A stretch of 64,000 bases of DNA from Thiolinea disciformis DSM 14473 (lineage in GTDB: Bacteria > Pseudomonadota > Gammaproteobacteria > Thiotrichales > Thiotrichaceae), in contig NZ_AQVE01000019.1 in NCBI RefSeq assembly GCF_000371925.1, positions 1-64,000 of the forward strand, in the 5' to 3' direction. The translations under genes were made by a program, and so were the position numbers. Positions within the stretch are counted from its first letter, which is position 1, and the number at the start of each line of letters is the position of its first letter. The notes below the pieces were generated by a model. It did no database searches. It was not told the DNA's origin and worked only from the letters and a program-made list of their open reading frames with translations. Shown here in pieces: positions 1 to 8,534 of the stretch.

Positions 1-288
1 CATACCATCCATGCCGCCCATGCCTGACATTCCGCTCATGCCACCCATTCCGGACATGCCGCTCATACCACCCATGCCTGACATGCCGCTCATACCTGTC
101 TGAGCACTACCAAAGCCTTTACGTGTCCACTGGGTGCATTGAGTTTTACCATCTATAGCCCCATCTGAAGTACATACCCACTGTTTAGTCACATCTTCCA
201 TGCCAACAGCGCCTTCAGCCATAGCCATCGGAGAAAGGAGCATCGCGCCCACTGCGACTGCTAAAGCTTTTCTGTTAAATAACTTCAT
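1..288 (-). CDS. Met/Gly-rich secreted protein, 3' end outside window
   Basis: I read 96 codons on the minus strand before the window edge cuts the gene. The start has a strong ribosome site (AGGAGAG, seven bases before the ATG). Residues 1-24 form a signal peptide ending near AMA. A short domain with two Cys (WVCTSDG and TQCTQW) follows. From about residue 70 the protein is a run of GMSGM/GMGGM units, with Met about every third residue. Met-rich periplasmic repeats are often copper(I)-binding, but that is only an analogy here and the family is not recognised. It lies downstream of another small secreted gene on the same strand and may share its sigma54 promoter. The reading frame is open to base 1. 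Confidence 0.8.
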   Translation of the reverse strand, partial: MKLFNRKALAVAVGAMLLSPMAMAEGAVGMEDVTKQWVCTSDGAIDGKTQCTQWTRKGFGSAQTGMSGMSGMGGMSGMSGMGGMSGMSGMGGMDGM

Positions 289-358
289 TGAAACTCTCCT
301 TGAATATCCTTGTTAACGACTTAAATTTTATAGATATCTGACTAACACGACTAAACGC

Positions 359-673
359 TTACTGCGTGTTTTTGGCATGCCAGCCTCGTATATCATAGCG
401 CGATAACATGCCGGGGTGATTAAAAGGTGTAAACCAATTGCCTTGATTTTCTAAAAATCGTAATGAGGCAGGGAAAGGCTGAGAAACACCGGTTAAGGCA
501 TAAGGCAACCAATTCTGATCTCTTACTAACTCGGTGATCACAGGGGCATTCGCAGGACGCTCCGAAGGATTAGTACCTGCCACATAAGGGACATCTTGCG
601 CCCAACTGCTACCAGCAACTGTGAGTAAGAGTGTTGTACCTAGCAATAAAGAAATATATGTTTGACCGCGCAT
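359..673 (-). CDS. small secreted protein of unknown function
   Basis: This encodes 104 residues if translation starts at the internal ATG (673), which has GGAG nine bases upstream. The ATG at 682 sits directly against the same GGAG and is less likely. A hydrophobic signal peptide ends near SSWAQD. The mature part, about 75 residues, is polar, Pro/Asn/Trp-rich and has no Cys; I recognise no family. It is the first gene downstream of the sigma54-type promoter at 720-736 and is divergent from the sensor kinase/activator pair, so it is probably a target of that system. The Met-rich gene follows 70 bases downstream. Confidence 0.7.
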   Translation of the reverse strand: MRGQTYISLLLGTTLLLTVAGSSWAQDVPYVAGTNPSERPANAPVITELVRDQNWLPYALTGVSQPFPASLRFLENQGNWFTPFNHPGMLSRYDIRGWHAKNTQ

Positions 674-719
674 GTGGATCATCTCCGTGATCGTTGTCGT
701 TCTAATCGTAAAACCTAAG

Positions 720-736
720 AGCAGAAACTATGCCAA
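720..736 (-). promoter_or_regulatory. putative sigma54 (-24/-12) promoter
   Basis: The minus strand reads TTGGCAT-AGTTT-CTGCT. The -24 GG (735-734) and -12 GC (722-721) have the exact invariant spacing of sigma54 promoters, and TGGCA matches the consensus. The start site would be near 709, giving a leader of about 35 bases to the small secreted gene. An NtrC-family activator is encoded on the other side of the same intergenic region, which supports the call. Confidence 0.65.
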
Positions 737-821
737 ATAAACACTAAATGAATAAGCTTATGATTAAAAGTGATTTTCTTAGGATAAAGCCTAAAATCAC
801 ACAGCATTTAGGTGGTTTTTC

Positions 822-923
822 TGCCAGTTTGGCACACGCATCAATGACAAACTGTCAGACACGACATAGATCAAAACAGTTTGTTGGCGAATCACTTAGT
901 ATGATGACATTGCCAGTGTTGGC
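822..923. promoter_or_regulatory. ladder of palindromes, candidate activator (enhancer) sites
   Basis: TGCCA-gtt-TGGCA lies at 822-834, TGACA-aac-TGTCA at 845-857, AACA-gtt-TGTT at 875-885, and a looser GCCA-gtgt-TGGC at 912-923. The first three share a CA-n3-TG core. Their centres fall about 120 to 210 bases upstream of the start predicted for the sigma54 promoter at 720-736, the usual distance for NtrC-type enhancers. The last one is close to the start of the kinase gene, so autoregulation is possible. That the adjacent activator binds here is inference. Confidence 0.55.
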
Positions 924-941
924 GTTACGCACTCACAAACT

Positions 942-2843
942 ATGACCGCATTATTTGGCCGCAATAATCTAAGTCGTCGATTTTTAATCTTTCTATTTAG
1001 TGTATTAGGCTTGGTGTCACTGAGTTTTTTATTTGTTTTTTATTTTTTTTATAGCAAGCAAATCGCTGACGAGCGCACCCAAGCCTCTGAATCAGTTAGT
1101 TTATTACTGAAATCGTCCTTAGAACGCTCTATGTTGCGGCGTGACCTCACTGGTCTGCAAGAAATTGTCAGCGATTTAGGCAAACAGCCCGGCATTCGTG
1201 ATGTATTAATTTTAAACCCTAGTGGCGAAATCCGTTTCGCCTCAGACACTAGCCGCCTTGGCACAACCGACCCCACGATGATTCGTGACTTTTGCCCTAG
1301 TTGTAGCGCAGAAAAACCACCCACCGAAGCGTCAACACGCTTTATTGCTCCGGCTAACGGTCATGAGGTACTACGCACGTTTCATCCCGTACACAATAAA
1401 GCTGAGTGCATGGCCTGTCATGGTGAAGCTAGTAAACATCCCGTTAACGGCATTTTGGTTGTCGATTACGATGCCGAGCCCATTAAGAGAAAGGGCCAAA
1501 TTAATATTTTAATGTTGATGGGGGCTGGTTTAATTGCCATGTTGTTTAGTGCGGTTGCAGCATGGTGGTTTATGCAGAGAAATATTCTTAAGCCAGTTGC
1601 TGCCCTCGATTCTGCGAGCCAAGCACTTTCACAAGGCGACATGACTGCACGCGCTCCTTTGAATGGGGGCAAAGATGAAATGGCAAATTTAGCTTTCGCC
1701 TTCAATCAAATGGCTGAAACCCTACAAAAAAATCACCGTATCCTGAAACACCGCGAACAATTCCTGCAAGGTTTGATTGATGCTATTCCTGATGGTGTTA
1801 GAGTCATTAATAACAAATATGAAATTATTGCCGCCAATAATGCTTATGCCGATCAAACTGGGGTCAATTCCCCTCAAGAACTGCGTTATGAACCTTGCTA
1901 CAAAATTACTTATCAACGGGAAACTCCCTGCCCTCCTTCGCTACGCACCTGCCCCGTTCATGAATTGCACACACAAACTCGCACTTTAAAATTTATGGAG
2001 CACTTGCAGCGTGAAGATGGAAGTGTGTTACCCACCGAGGTTTATGCTGCACGCTTACCCACGGCGACTGAAATGAATGGCGATTTTTTAGTGGTTGAAG
2101 CCGTGCGCGATCTGCAAAAAGCCGTGCAATACTCACATGAGCAAAAACTAGCCTCACTCGGCGAATTAGCGGCTGGCGTCGCCCATGAAATCCATAATCC
2201 ATTAGCTTCAGTGCGTATTGCCTTACAGGCTAGCGATCAAATTTTAAGTGATTCGCAAGAAGATACGACTGAGCTAAAAGATTATTTGCGCCTAGTCGAT
2301 GAAAAGGTTGAGCAATGTTTGGCGGTGACCCATCGCCTTATGAAAATGGGTACCCTCGCCAGTAATTATCCTGAGTTAGTCGAAGTTAATACTGTCATTC
2401 GCGAAACATTATCGTTACTACGCTTTGAGCGCGAACAATTAGGCATTACTGAGGTTTTAAATTTGTCCGAGCAGCCCTTACGCATTTTAGCTGCTGATAA
2501 TGATCTAAGGATGATTATCTTAAACTTAGCACAAAATGCGTTTCATGCCATGCCGCAAGGTGGAGAATTTAAAGTGGCTAGCTTAAAGAAAGGTGACGAT
2601 ATTCAGATTCATATTCAAGATTCGGGCGTAGGTATTCCGGCAGAAAATCTACCTTATATCTTTGATCCGTTTTTTAGCCGCCGCTCGGATGAAAAGAAAG
2701 GCTCTGGCTTGGGTTTGACGATAGCGTTAGCATTAACACACCAACATCAAGGTGAATTAACGGTTGCAGCCCATAACCCAGGTAAAACCTTATTTATTCT
2801 TAGCTTCCCTGACGCTGACGCACAGCATAAGGACAATATATGA
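942..2843 (+). CDS. membrane sensor histidine kinase with periplasmic haem-binding motif
   Basis: The product has 633 residues. TM1 is at about 13-37, a periplasmic sensor region at 38-186, and TM2 at about 188-210. HAMP (about 210-265) and PAS (about 272-375) domains follow. The kinase core has H415 (AGVAHEIHNP), N box NLAQNAFHAM, G1 DSGVGIP, F box FDPFF and G2 GSGLGL. The periplasmic part contains CMACH (156-160), a c-type haem attachment motif, and a CPSC pair at 118-121. The PAS domain has a Cys cluster (C319, C330, C337). It resembles NtrB-type kinases and overlaps the next gene by four bases, so the two form one unit. A covalently bound haem suggests redox, oxygen or NO sensing; the ligand is unknown. 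No clear ribosome site precedes the ATG. Confidence 0.9.
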   Translation: MTALFGRNNLSRRFLIFLFSVLGLVSLSFLFVFYFFYSKQIADERTQASESVSLLLKSSLERSMLRRDLTGLQEIVSDLGKQPGIRDVLILNPSGEIRFASDTSRLGTTDPTMIRDFCPSCSAEKPPTEASTRFIAPANGHEVLRTFHPVHNKAECMACHGEASKHPVNGILVVDYDAEPIKRKGQINILMLMGAGLIAMLFSAVAAWWFMQRNILKPVAALDSASQALSQGDMTARAPLNGGKDEMANLAFAFNQMAETLQKNHRILKHREQFLQGLIDAIPDGVRVINNKYEIIAANNAYADQTGVNSPQELRYEPCYKITYQRETPCPPSLRTCPVHELHTQTRTLKFMEHLQREDGSVLPTEVYAARLPTATEMNGDFLVVEAVRDLQKAVQYSHEQKLASLGELAAGVAHEIHNPLASVRIALQASDQILSDSQEDTTELKDYLRLVDEKVEQCLAVTHRLMKMGTLASNYPELVEVNTVIRETLSLLRFEREQLGITEVLNLSEQPLRILAADNDLRMIILNLAQNAFHAMPQGGEFKVASLKKGDDIQIHIQDSGVGIPAENLPYIFDPFFSRRSDEKKGSGLGLTIALALTHQHQGELTVAAHNPGKTLFILSFPDADAQHKDNI

Positions 2844-4198
2844 CGCACTCTGTTTTGGTAATTGATGATGATACAACACTAAATCGCTTATTAGTGGGAC
2901 AACTCAGAAAAATGAGTTACTCGGCAGAAAGTGCGCATTCATGGGCTGAGGCACAGCGTCTCTTACAACAATATGATTTTCATTTAATTCTCTTAGACTG
3001 TAAATTACCCGATGTAAATGGCACAGATGTTTTACCGCAGCTAGTGAGTGAGTATCCTGTTATTATTATTACTGCGCATGGCAGTGTTAAAGAGGCTGTT
3101 ACTGCCATGCGTTCTGGTGCGGCCGAATACTTATTAAAACCCACAAATTTAGATGAATTAGAGCTAGTCATTCGTAAAACGCTTGATACACATAATATGA
3201 AAAAAGAGATTCTTTATTTAAAAGAACAAGTACAAAAGCGCAAGTCTTTTATGGTCGGTAAAAGCCCTAATTTAAAGGGTGTTGAGGCTATGATTAGTGC
3301 CGTTGCGCCTAGTAATATGACAGTCTTAATTCAAGGTGAAAGTGGGGTCGGTAAAGAATTAGTAGCAAGAGAAATTCATGAGCGTAGCCAAGTTGCTAAG
3401 CATGGCTATGTCGCGCTGGACTGTTGCACCATGCACGAAAATTTATTTGAGTCTGAACTATTCGGCCATGAAAAGGGGGCCTTCACAGGCGCAGATCGCC
3501 AAAAGAAAGGTTTGATTGAAAGTGCAGAAGGTGGGACTTTATTCTTAGATGAAATTGGTGAAATTGGCCCACCAATTCAAGCTAAATTATTACGAGTATT
3601 AGAAACGGGGCATTATCGTCGTTTGGGTGGGACACGTGATTTAACTGCAAATGTGCGTATTGTTGCCGCCACCAACCGCAATTTATTAGAAATGTCACGT
3701 GAAGGCACTTTCCGTCCCGACTTATTTTATCGCCTTAATGCTTTTACCATTGTCGTTCCACCCTTGCGCGAGCGTAAAGAAGATATTCCCGCTTTAGTCA
3801 ATCATTTTATAAGCAACCATGATTTTTCACGTCGCGTGAATAAACACTTGAGTGATGAGGCTTTAAAGAAATTAATTAATTATTTCTGGCCGGGTAATAT
3901 TCGTGAGCTAAAAAACATGGTAGAACGTGCGATTATTTTATCGGGAGAATCTGCGTTAATTTTACCTGAGCATATTACCTTAAGTGATATGACCAGCATA
4001 CAATTCAATCGACCTCAGCGTGCTATAAAAGGTGTTGAAATGAGCTTTGAGGATACACCGACTCTAGAAGAATTAGAAAAACATTACTTGGGATTATTAT
4101 TAGAAAAATATGATAGCCACCGCGGCAAAGTCGCTCGCACCCTTGGGATCAGCGAGCGCAATGTGTATCGTTTGATTAAAAAATATGAGTTTGGTTAA
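2840..4198 (+). CDS. NtrC-family sigma54-dependent response regulator
   Basis: The product has 452 residues: a receiver domain with D53 (LILLD) as phosphoacceptor, an AAA+ domain with Walker A GESGVGKE, the sigma54-contacting GAFTGA loop and Walker B TLFLDE, and a C-terminal Fis-type helix-turn-helix ([19 protein letters not shown]). All the elements needed to activate sigma54 polymerase are present. It is translationally coupled to the haem-motif kinase through an ATGA overlap. The likely target is the divergent sigma54 promoter at 720-736. Its 3' end overlaps the convergent epimerase gene by four bases. Confidence 0.95.
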   Translation: MTHSVLVIDDDTTLNRLLVGQLRKMSYSAESAHSWAEAQRLLQQYDFHLILLDCKLPDVNGTDVLPQLVSEYPVIIITAHGSVKEAVTAMRSGAAEYLLKPTNLDELELVIRKTLDTHNMKKEILYLKEQVQKRKSFMVGKSPNLKGVEAMISAVAPSNMTVLIQGESGVGKELVAREIHERSQVAKHGYVALDCCTMHENLFESELFGHEKGAFTGADRQKKGLIESAEGGTLFLDEIGEIGPPIQAKLLRVLETGHYRRLGGTRDLTANVRIVAATNRNLLEMSREGTFRPDLFYRLNAFTIVVPPLRERKEDIPALVNHFISNHDFSRRVNKHLSDEALKKLINYFWPGNIRELKNMVERAIILSGESALILPEHITLSDMTSIQFNRPQRAIKGVEMSFEDTPTLEELEKHYLGLLLEKYDSHRGKVARTLGISERNVYRLIKKYEFG

Positions 4199-5388
4199 TG
4201 AATTATACCCGAGCGTAAGACCTCATAGCAGGCGCCCATCGTGTGATAATCGGTTTTGCCTGCCGGTGACTTGAACTCATCATATTTTTGATTATCGCGC
4301 GTTAAGATTCTAAACCATGCGCCATATTGATGATCAACCATATGTTGCCAACTATATTGCCAAATACGCGCATACCACTCACGGTATTGTTGCTCACCCG
4401 TCGCGTGCGCTAATAAAGCAGCGGCGGCGAAACTTTCTGCCTGAACCCAGAAATATTTATCAGCATCACAAATAGAGCCATCGGGCGCAAAGCCATAACA
4501 AATGCCGCCATAGTCTTTATCCCATGCTTTTTCTAGGGCAGTGTCAAACAGAAAGCGTGCTTTGTCGATTTGCCAGTCTTCCGGCTGATGACGATGTAAA
4601 ATTAACAGTAACTTCGCCCATTCAGTTTGATGACCGGGTTGAAATCCCCATGGGCGGAATAAATTTTTCGGATCATTTTTATTATAATTCCAATCTATTT
4701 GCCATTGTGGATCATAGTGCTCCCAAATTAACCCATTACCCAAAGCCCCTTGGCGCAAGGTAATATTTTTTGCGAGTGTTGACGCACGCTTTAAATAACG
4801 TTCGTCACCTGTTGCCTCGTAAGCCCATAGTAATGCTTCACAAGCGTGCATATTCGCATTTTGCCCACGATAAGGTGCAACGACACTGAAATCGGCATTG
4901 GCTTCATCACGATAAAGACCAAATGGTTCGTCCCAAAAATAGCGCTCCATCAAATCCCACGCTTGCGACAGCAACACTTCACCATCCACAATACCAGCAC
5001 GATAAGCGCATGCACCGGCAAGCATTACAAACGCCAAGCCATAACAATGGTTGGTGGCATCCGTGGTGACGCCATTGTCTAGTAACCACGCGAAACCACC
5101 GGTAGTTTCTTGGCGATGCTGGCGCTCAATAAAATCAATGCCATGTTGTACCCAGTTGGCATAGTTCAAATCGGCAAAATAATGAGTCGCCATCGCGTAG
5201 TTAAAAACAAAACGCGTACTACTGACTAAATGCCGTGTCGACTGGTTGTACACACTGCCATCATCTCGAAAAAAATGGAAAAATCCACCCGCTTCATCCA
5301 CTGCATTCGGTTCATAAAACTGGATTGTGGTACGAATATGCTGCTCTAAAAAATCGCGGCTAAAAAAATCAACTTGTGGCACAACCAT
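4195..5388 (-). CDS. AGE-family sugar epimerase/isomerase
   Basis: The product has 397 residues with the (alpha/alpha)6-barrel sequence style of the N-acylglucosamine 2-epimerase superfamily: STRHLVSSTRFVFNYA near the N-terminus, ANMHACEALLWAYEATGD in the middle, WGFQPGHQTEWAKLLL, and a C-terminal KTDYHTMGACYEVLR. The conserved His residues expected in the active site are present. Members isomerise mannose, cellobiose, N-acetylglucosamine or sulfoquinovose, and the substrate cannot be fixed from sequence alone. AAGGA precedes the ATG. It lies 11 bases after a Gfo/Idh dehydrogenase, so the two are probably co-transcribed for sugar catabolism. Confidence 0.85.
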   Translation of the reverse strand: MVVPQVDFFSRDFLEQHIRTTIQFYEPNAVDEAGGFFHFFRDDGSVYNQSTRHLVSSTRFVFNYAMATHYFADLNYANWVQHGIDFIERQHRQETTGGFAWLLDNGVTTDATNHCYGLAFVMLAGACAYRAGIVDGEVLLSQAWDLMERYFWDEPFGLYRDEANADFSVVAPYRGQNANMHACEALLWAYEATGDERYLKRASTLAKNITLRQGALGNGLIWEHYDPQWQIDWNYNKNDPKNLFRPWGFQPGHQTEWAKLLLILHRHQPEDWQIDKARFLFDTALEKAWDKDYGGICYGFAPDGSICDADKYFWVQAESFAAAALLAHATGEQQYREWYARIWQYSWQHMVDHQYGAWFRILTRDNQKYDEFKSPAGKTDYHTMGACYEVLRSGIIH

Positions 5389-5399
5389 GATTTTATCCT

Positions 5400-6395
5400 T
5401 TAAATAATAATTGCCTGTTTACAACCCATACGTGCCGATTCTAAGCAGGCCAAGGCCGCTGCCATCGAGCGTAAGCCATCTTCGCCAGTTGCGGCGGGCA
5501 TTCCTTTCCCTTGAATCGCATCGAGAAAACGCCTTACACCGCCCGCATGCAAATCGGCTGATTCGGTTTCAATCACTTGCTCACCTTGCGCATTACGCAG
5601 CAGCACCTCGCCCGTCGATGACTGATGTAAGGCACCTTTGGCAATAATCGAGCCTTCCGTGCCATGGATTTCGATGCCATTACCAGCATAACGCACAGTA
5701 AAAGCCGTATGTACTTGTGCCAATAAGCCATTATCAAAACGAAACACCGCCATCGAACCGTCTTCCACATTTTCACCCATGCCAAAATGCTGGGAAAAAC
5801 TGGTGACTTCAATCGGCTCGGCATTCAATAAAAAGCGCAGCAAATCAACATCATGCACCACAATATCTAATACCACCCCCCCACCAGCTTGAGGCTTATT
5901 AATACGCCAGCTTTGTAAGTCTTCACGCAAATAAACCGCATGAAATACCCGTGCTGCAATAGGCTTGCCGACTGCACCCGTTTGAATTAATTCACGAATT
6001 TTTCTTAAGGTTCCGGCATTACGCAAATGGTGATTCGTCGCCAATACCACACCGGCTTCTTGGCACACTTGTACCATTTCGCGCCCTTGCGCAAGACTCA
6101 TCGCCAAGGGTTTTTCGCACAGAATATGCTTGCCCGCGCGCGCTGCTTTCAAGGTTTGCGCATGATGCAATTCATTGGTAGTACTGATGTACACGGCTTG
6201 AATCTCAGGATCCGCCAGCAATTCATCTAAACTATTAAATACTTTGGGAATTTGACAGGTTTCGGCATAGGCTTTACCGCGCTCAGGATGACTGGAAAAA
6301 ACCGATAATACGCGCGCATCGGCTTGCGCTCGAATCGCAGGAATCACGCCGAATTGGGCAATTTGACTAGCACCGATTAGACCGAATTGAATCAT
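5400..6395 (-). CDS. Gfo/Idh/MocA-family sugar oxidoreductase
   Basis: The product has 331 residues. An N-terminal Rossmann fold (GLIGASQIAQFGVIPAI), the family EKP motif (HILCEKPLAMS) and the C-terminal alpha/beta domain with GGGVVLDIVVHDVDLLRF (conserved Asp/His) are visible. These enzymes use NAD(P) to oxidise or reduce sugars, inositols or their acids. AAGGAT precedes the ATG. It is the upstream member of a pair with the AGE epimerase and is divergent from a sulfatase lipoprotein, which hints at processing of a modified sugar. The exact substrate is unknown. Confidence 0.88.
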   Translation of the reverse strand: MIQFGLIGASQIAQFGVIPAIRAQADARVLSVFSSHPERGKAYAETCQIPKVFNSLDELLADPEIQAVYISTTNELHHAQTLKAARAGKHILCEKPLAMSLAQGREMVQVCQEAGVVLATNHHLRNAGTLRKIRELIQTGAVGKPIAARVFHAVYLREDLQSWRINKPQAGGGVVLDIVVHDVDLLRFLLNAEPIEVTSFSQHFGMGENVEDGSMAVFRFDNGLLAQVHTAFTVRYAGNGIEIHGTEGSIIAKGALHQSSTGEVLLRNAQGEQVIETESADLHAGGVRRFLDAIQGKGMPAATGEDGLRSMAAALACLESARMGCKQAIII

Positions 6396-6663
6396 GACTT
6401 ATCCTTAACTGCTGTGGTGGTATCAAGGCTTACTATACAAGTGCAAGCTAAGCCTTACTAGCACTGGCGAAATTGCTTAATAAGCATAACTATAAATCGG
6501 CTAAGGCGATCTTTATCTATGTCTTCAATCTTGGCTCTGAACACCAATCTCAGTTTGAATCATTGTTGTGATAGGTCTTAATTAATACTTAAAAGCTTGA
6601 AAAAAAGCTCAGGCATGTTACAACAACTAAATTAATGTATTCCTCAACACAAGTTGCTAATTT

Positions 6664-8151
6664 ATGAAAATCAAGCTGGCAAAAAAATCTTTTATACTAC
6701 TATTCTGTATATTTTTTATTAGCGCTTGCAATAGCAGCGATGATACAACGCCTGAACCTATTCCCCCCACACCAGTTACAAAACCTAATATCATTTTTAT
6801 TTATACCGATGATCATGGCTATGCTGACTTAAGCACACAAGGGGTAGTCAGCGATATTAAAACTCCTGCGATTGATCAGCTTGCAGCCAGTGGCATTAAA
6901 ATGACGAATGGCTACTCAACAGCCCCCCAATGCACCCCCTCACGTGCCGCTTTAATGACCGGTCGTTATCAGCAGAAATTTGGTACTGATGACAATGCCT
7001 ACACACCGATGCCGCAAGATGAGCCAACATTGGCAGAGAAATTAGTGAGTGTTGGTTATAAAACCGGAATGGCTGGGAAATGGCACCTTGAACTCGATGG
7101 CAATTCAAAAATTTGGTACCAACAAACTTATGCACCTGGCTCCACGCAGCCCTTTAACCTCGCGAATATTCCTTTATCTGAAAAGATTAAATACTTCCCC
7201 GAATCCAAGGGATTTCAAGAATACTTTTATGGCTATTTAAACAATTACCGCGCCAATTTTGACCTTGCTGGCAATAGCTTTGAACCCAAGGCCATTGTCG
7301 ATAATCGTTTTCGGGTAGATGTAGTGAGTGATGCTGCAGTAGCTTTTATTAATAAGCACAAAACTGATCCGTTTTTCCTTTATGTGTCCTATTACGCCCC
7401 TCATACCCCATTGGAAGCTACACAAAAATACCTTTCTATGTTTCCAGAATCCATGCCAGAAAGACGCCGTTATGCCTTGGCGATGTTAGCGGCAATTGAT
7501 GAGGGTGTGGGAAGAATAGTAAAAACATTGCAAGATAATGCCATCGATGAAAAGACTATTATCTTTTTTATGAGTGATAATGGCGCCCCCTTAGCTATTA
7601 AAAAAGAAGACTTACCCATTCTAGCCGTTGATGATGGCAACTGGGATGGCTCATTAAATAACCCTTGGATCGGTGAAAAAGGTATGCTGACAGAGGGCGG
7701 TATAAGAGTTCCTTATATAGTGCGCTGGAAAGGTCATTTACCTGCAGGAAAAGTCTATGAACAACCCATCATAACTTTAGATGCGACGAAAACGGCTGCC
7801 AGCTTAGCAGGTGCTGATTCAAGCACTATGGATGGAGTCAACATTATTCCCTATTTAAACAACTTTAATACAAAAATAAATCGCTCTTTATTTTGGCGCT
7901 TCTGGAATCAATCTGCCGTTCGCAAAGATAATTGGAAATATATCAAAGCAGGTAGCACAAACGAGTATTTATTTGATTTATCTACCGATATAGAAAAAAC
8001 AAATCTGATCTCACAACGTCCAGAAATTGCTAATGAAATGAAAAGTGAACTTGAGGGGTGGGCAGCTAGTTTAAAAAGACCGGGTGTTCCTAATCAGCCT
8101 TTAAATAGTATTGAAAAAGAATGGTACAACTACTATCTACCAACTAATTAA
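6664..8151 (+). CDS. lipoprotein sulfatase (formylglycine type)
   Basis: The product has 495 residues. A lipoprotein signal ends at ISAC (lipidated C22), followed by a Ser/Asp/Pro linker. The alkaline-phosphatase-fold sulfatase domain has metal ligands in IIFIYTDDHGYAD and the CTPSR motif (C90), the substrate of the formylglycine-generating enzyme; FFMSDNGAP and GGIRVPYIVRWKG are also typical. It should hydrolyse sulfate esters at the cell surface or in the periplasm. The natural substrate is unknown, and no maturase gene lies in the window. No strong ribosome site is seen. A terminator follows at 8165-8192. Confidence 0.92.
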   Translation: MKIKLAKKSFILLFCIFFISACNSSDDTTPEPIPPTPVTKPNIIFIYTDDHGYADLSTQGVVSDIKTPAIDQLAASGIKMTNGYSTAPQCTPSRAALMTGRYQQKFGTDDNAYTPMPQDEPTLAEKLVSVGYKTGMAGKWHLELDGNSKIWYQQTYAPGSTQPFNLANIPLSEKIKYFPESKGFQEYFYGYLNNYRANFDLAGNSFEPKAIVDNRFRVDVVSDAAVAFINKHKTDPFFLYVSYYAPHTPLEATQKYLSMFPESMPERRRYALAMLAAIDEGVGRIVKTLQDNAIDEKTIIFFMSDNGAPLAIKKEDLPILAVDDGNWDGSLNNPWIGEKGMLTEGGIRVPYIVRWKGHLPAGKVYEQPIITLDATKTAASLAGADSSTMDGVNIIPYLNNFNTKINRSLFWRFWNQSAVRKDNWKYIKAGSTNEYLFDLSTDIEKTNLISQRPEIANEMKSELEGWAASLKRPGVPNQPLNSIEKEWYNYYLPTN

Positions 8152-8164
8152 CGATTTTTTAATT

Positions 8165-8192
8165 GAAAAGGCACTTATTTAAGTGCCTTTTC
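8165..8192. terminator. bidirectional intrinsic terminator
   Basis: A perfect 13-base-pair inverted repeat (arms 8165-8177 and 8180-8192) with A- and T-rich flanks lies between the convergent sulfatase and Pro-rich peptide genes. It can serve both strands. Confidence 0.8.
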
Positions 8193-8221
8193 AGGAACTA
8201 CCGTCGCTTAAATTAGCAAGC

Positions 8222-8518
8222 CTATCTCATCGGTCCATAACAGGGTGGATAGGGATTAACGCGGCAAGGATGACTAGGCATGGGTCTTGGCCTTACCGGA
8301 GGATGATTATAAATAGGTGGCCGAGGTCTTGGCGTGGGTCTTACAGGAGGGTGGCGAGGTGGCCAAGGTCGCGGTGTTGGTCTAACCACGGGGGGCTTAT
8401 TACCATGAGGCCAAGGCTTAGGCGGCGCGACAATAGCCTCAGCGGTATTCAAGGGTGCAATTACTGCGAAACTGGTTAGAATCAAAGCGGCTATAGCGCT
8501 TTTGTAAGTATGATACAT
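8222..8518 (-). CDS. small Pro/Arg-rich secreted protein
   Basis: The product has 98 residues. A signal peptide (MYHTYKSAIAALILTSFAV to about residue 28) is followed by low-complexity sequence of RPTPRPWPP, RPTPRPRPP and RPRPMP units. Two Cys lie near the C-terminus (HPCRV and PPCYG). A GAGG ribosome site precedes the ATG. It begins 16 bases after livF and so can be read from the liv transcript. I recognise no family. An open frame on the opposite strand covers the same bases, but it has no signal peptide or ribosome site. Confidence 0.65.
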   Translation of the reverse strand: MYHTYKSAIAALILTSFAVIAPLNTAEAIVAPPKPWPHGNKPPVVRPTPRPWPPRHPPVRPTPRPRPPIYNHPPVRPRPMPSHPCRVNPYPPCYGPMR

Positions 8519-8534
8519 ACCATTTTCCTCATCT

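Noticed and set aside
1-120. Regular short repeats at the left edge as a CRISPR or satellite
   Set aside because: The repeats are in frame, encode GMSGM/GMGGM units of an exported protein, and have no spacers.
829-846. TTGGCAC on the plus strand as a second sigma54 promoter
   Set aside because: The GC of the -12 element is absent at the required spacing; the bases are better explained as part of the 822-834 palindrome.
748-945. 65-codon open frame on the plus strand before the sensor kinase
   Set aside because: It lies over the candidate enhancer palindromes, has no ribosome site and no recognisable protein features, and overlaps the kinase start.
8183-8479. 98-codon plus-strand frame opposite the Pro-rich peptide
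   Set aside because: Arg/Trp-rich translation with no signal, no ribosome site and placed over the terminator; the minus frame has a signal peptide and GAGG.
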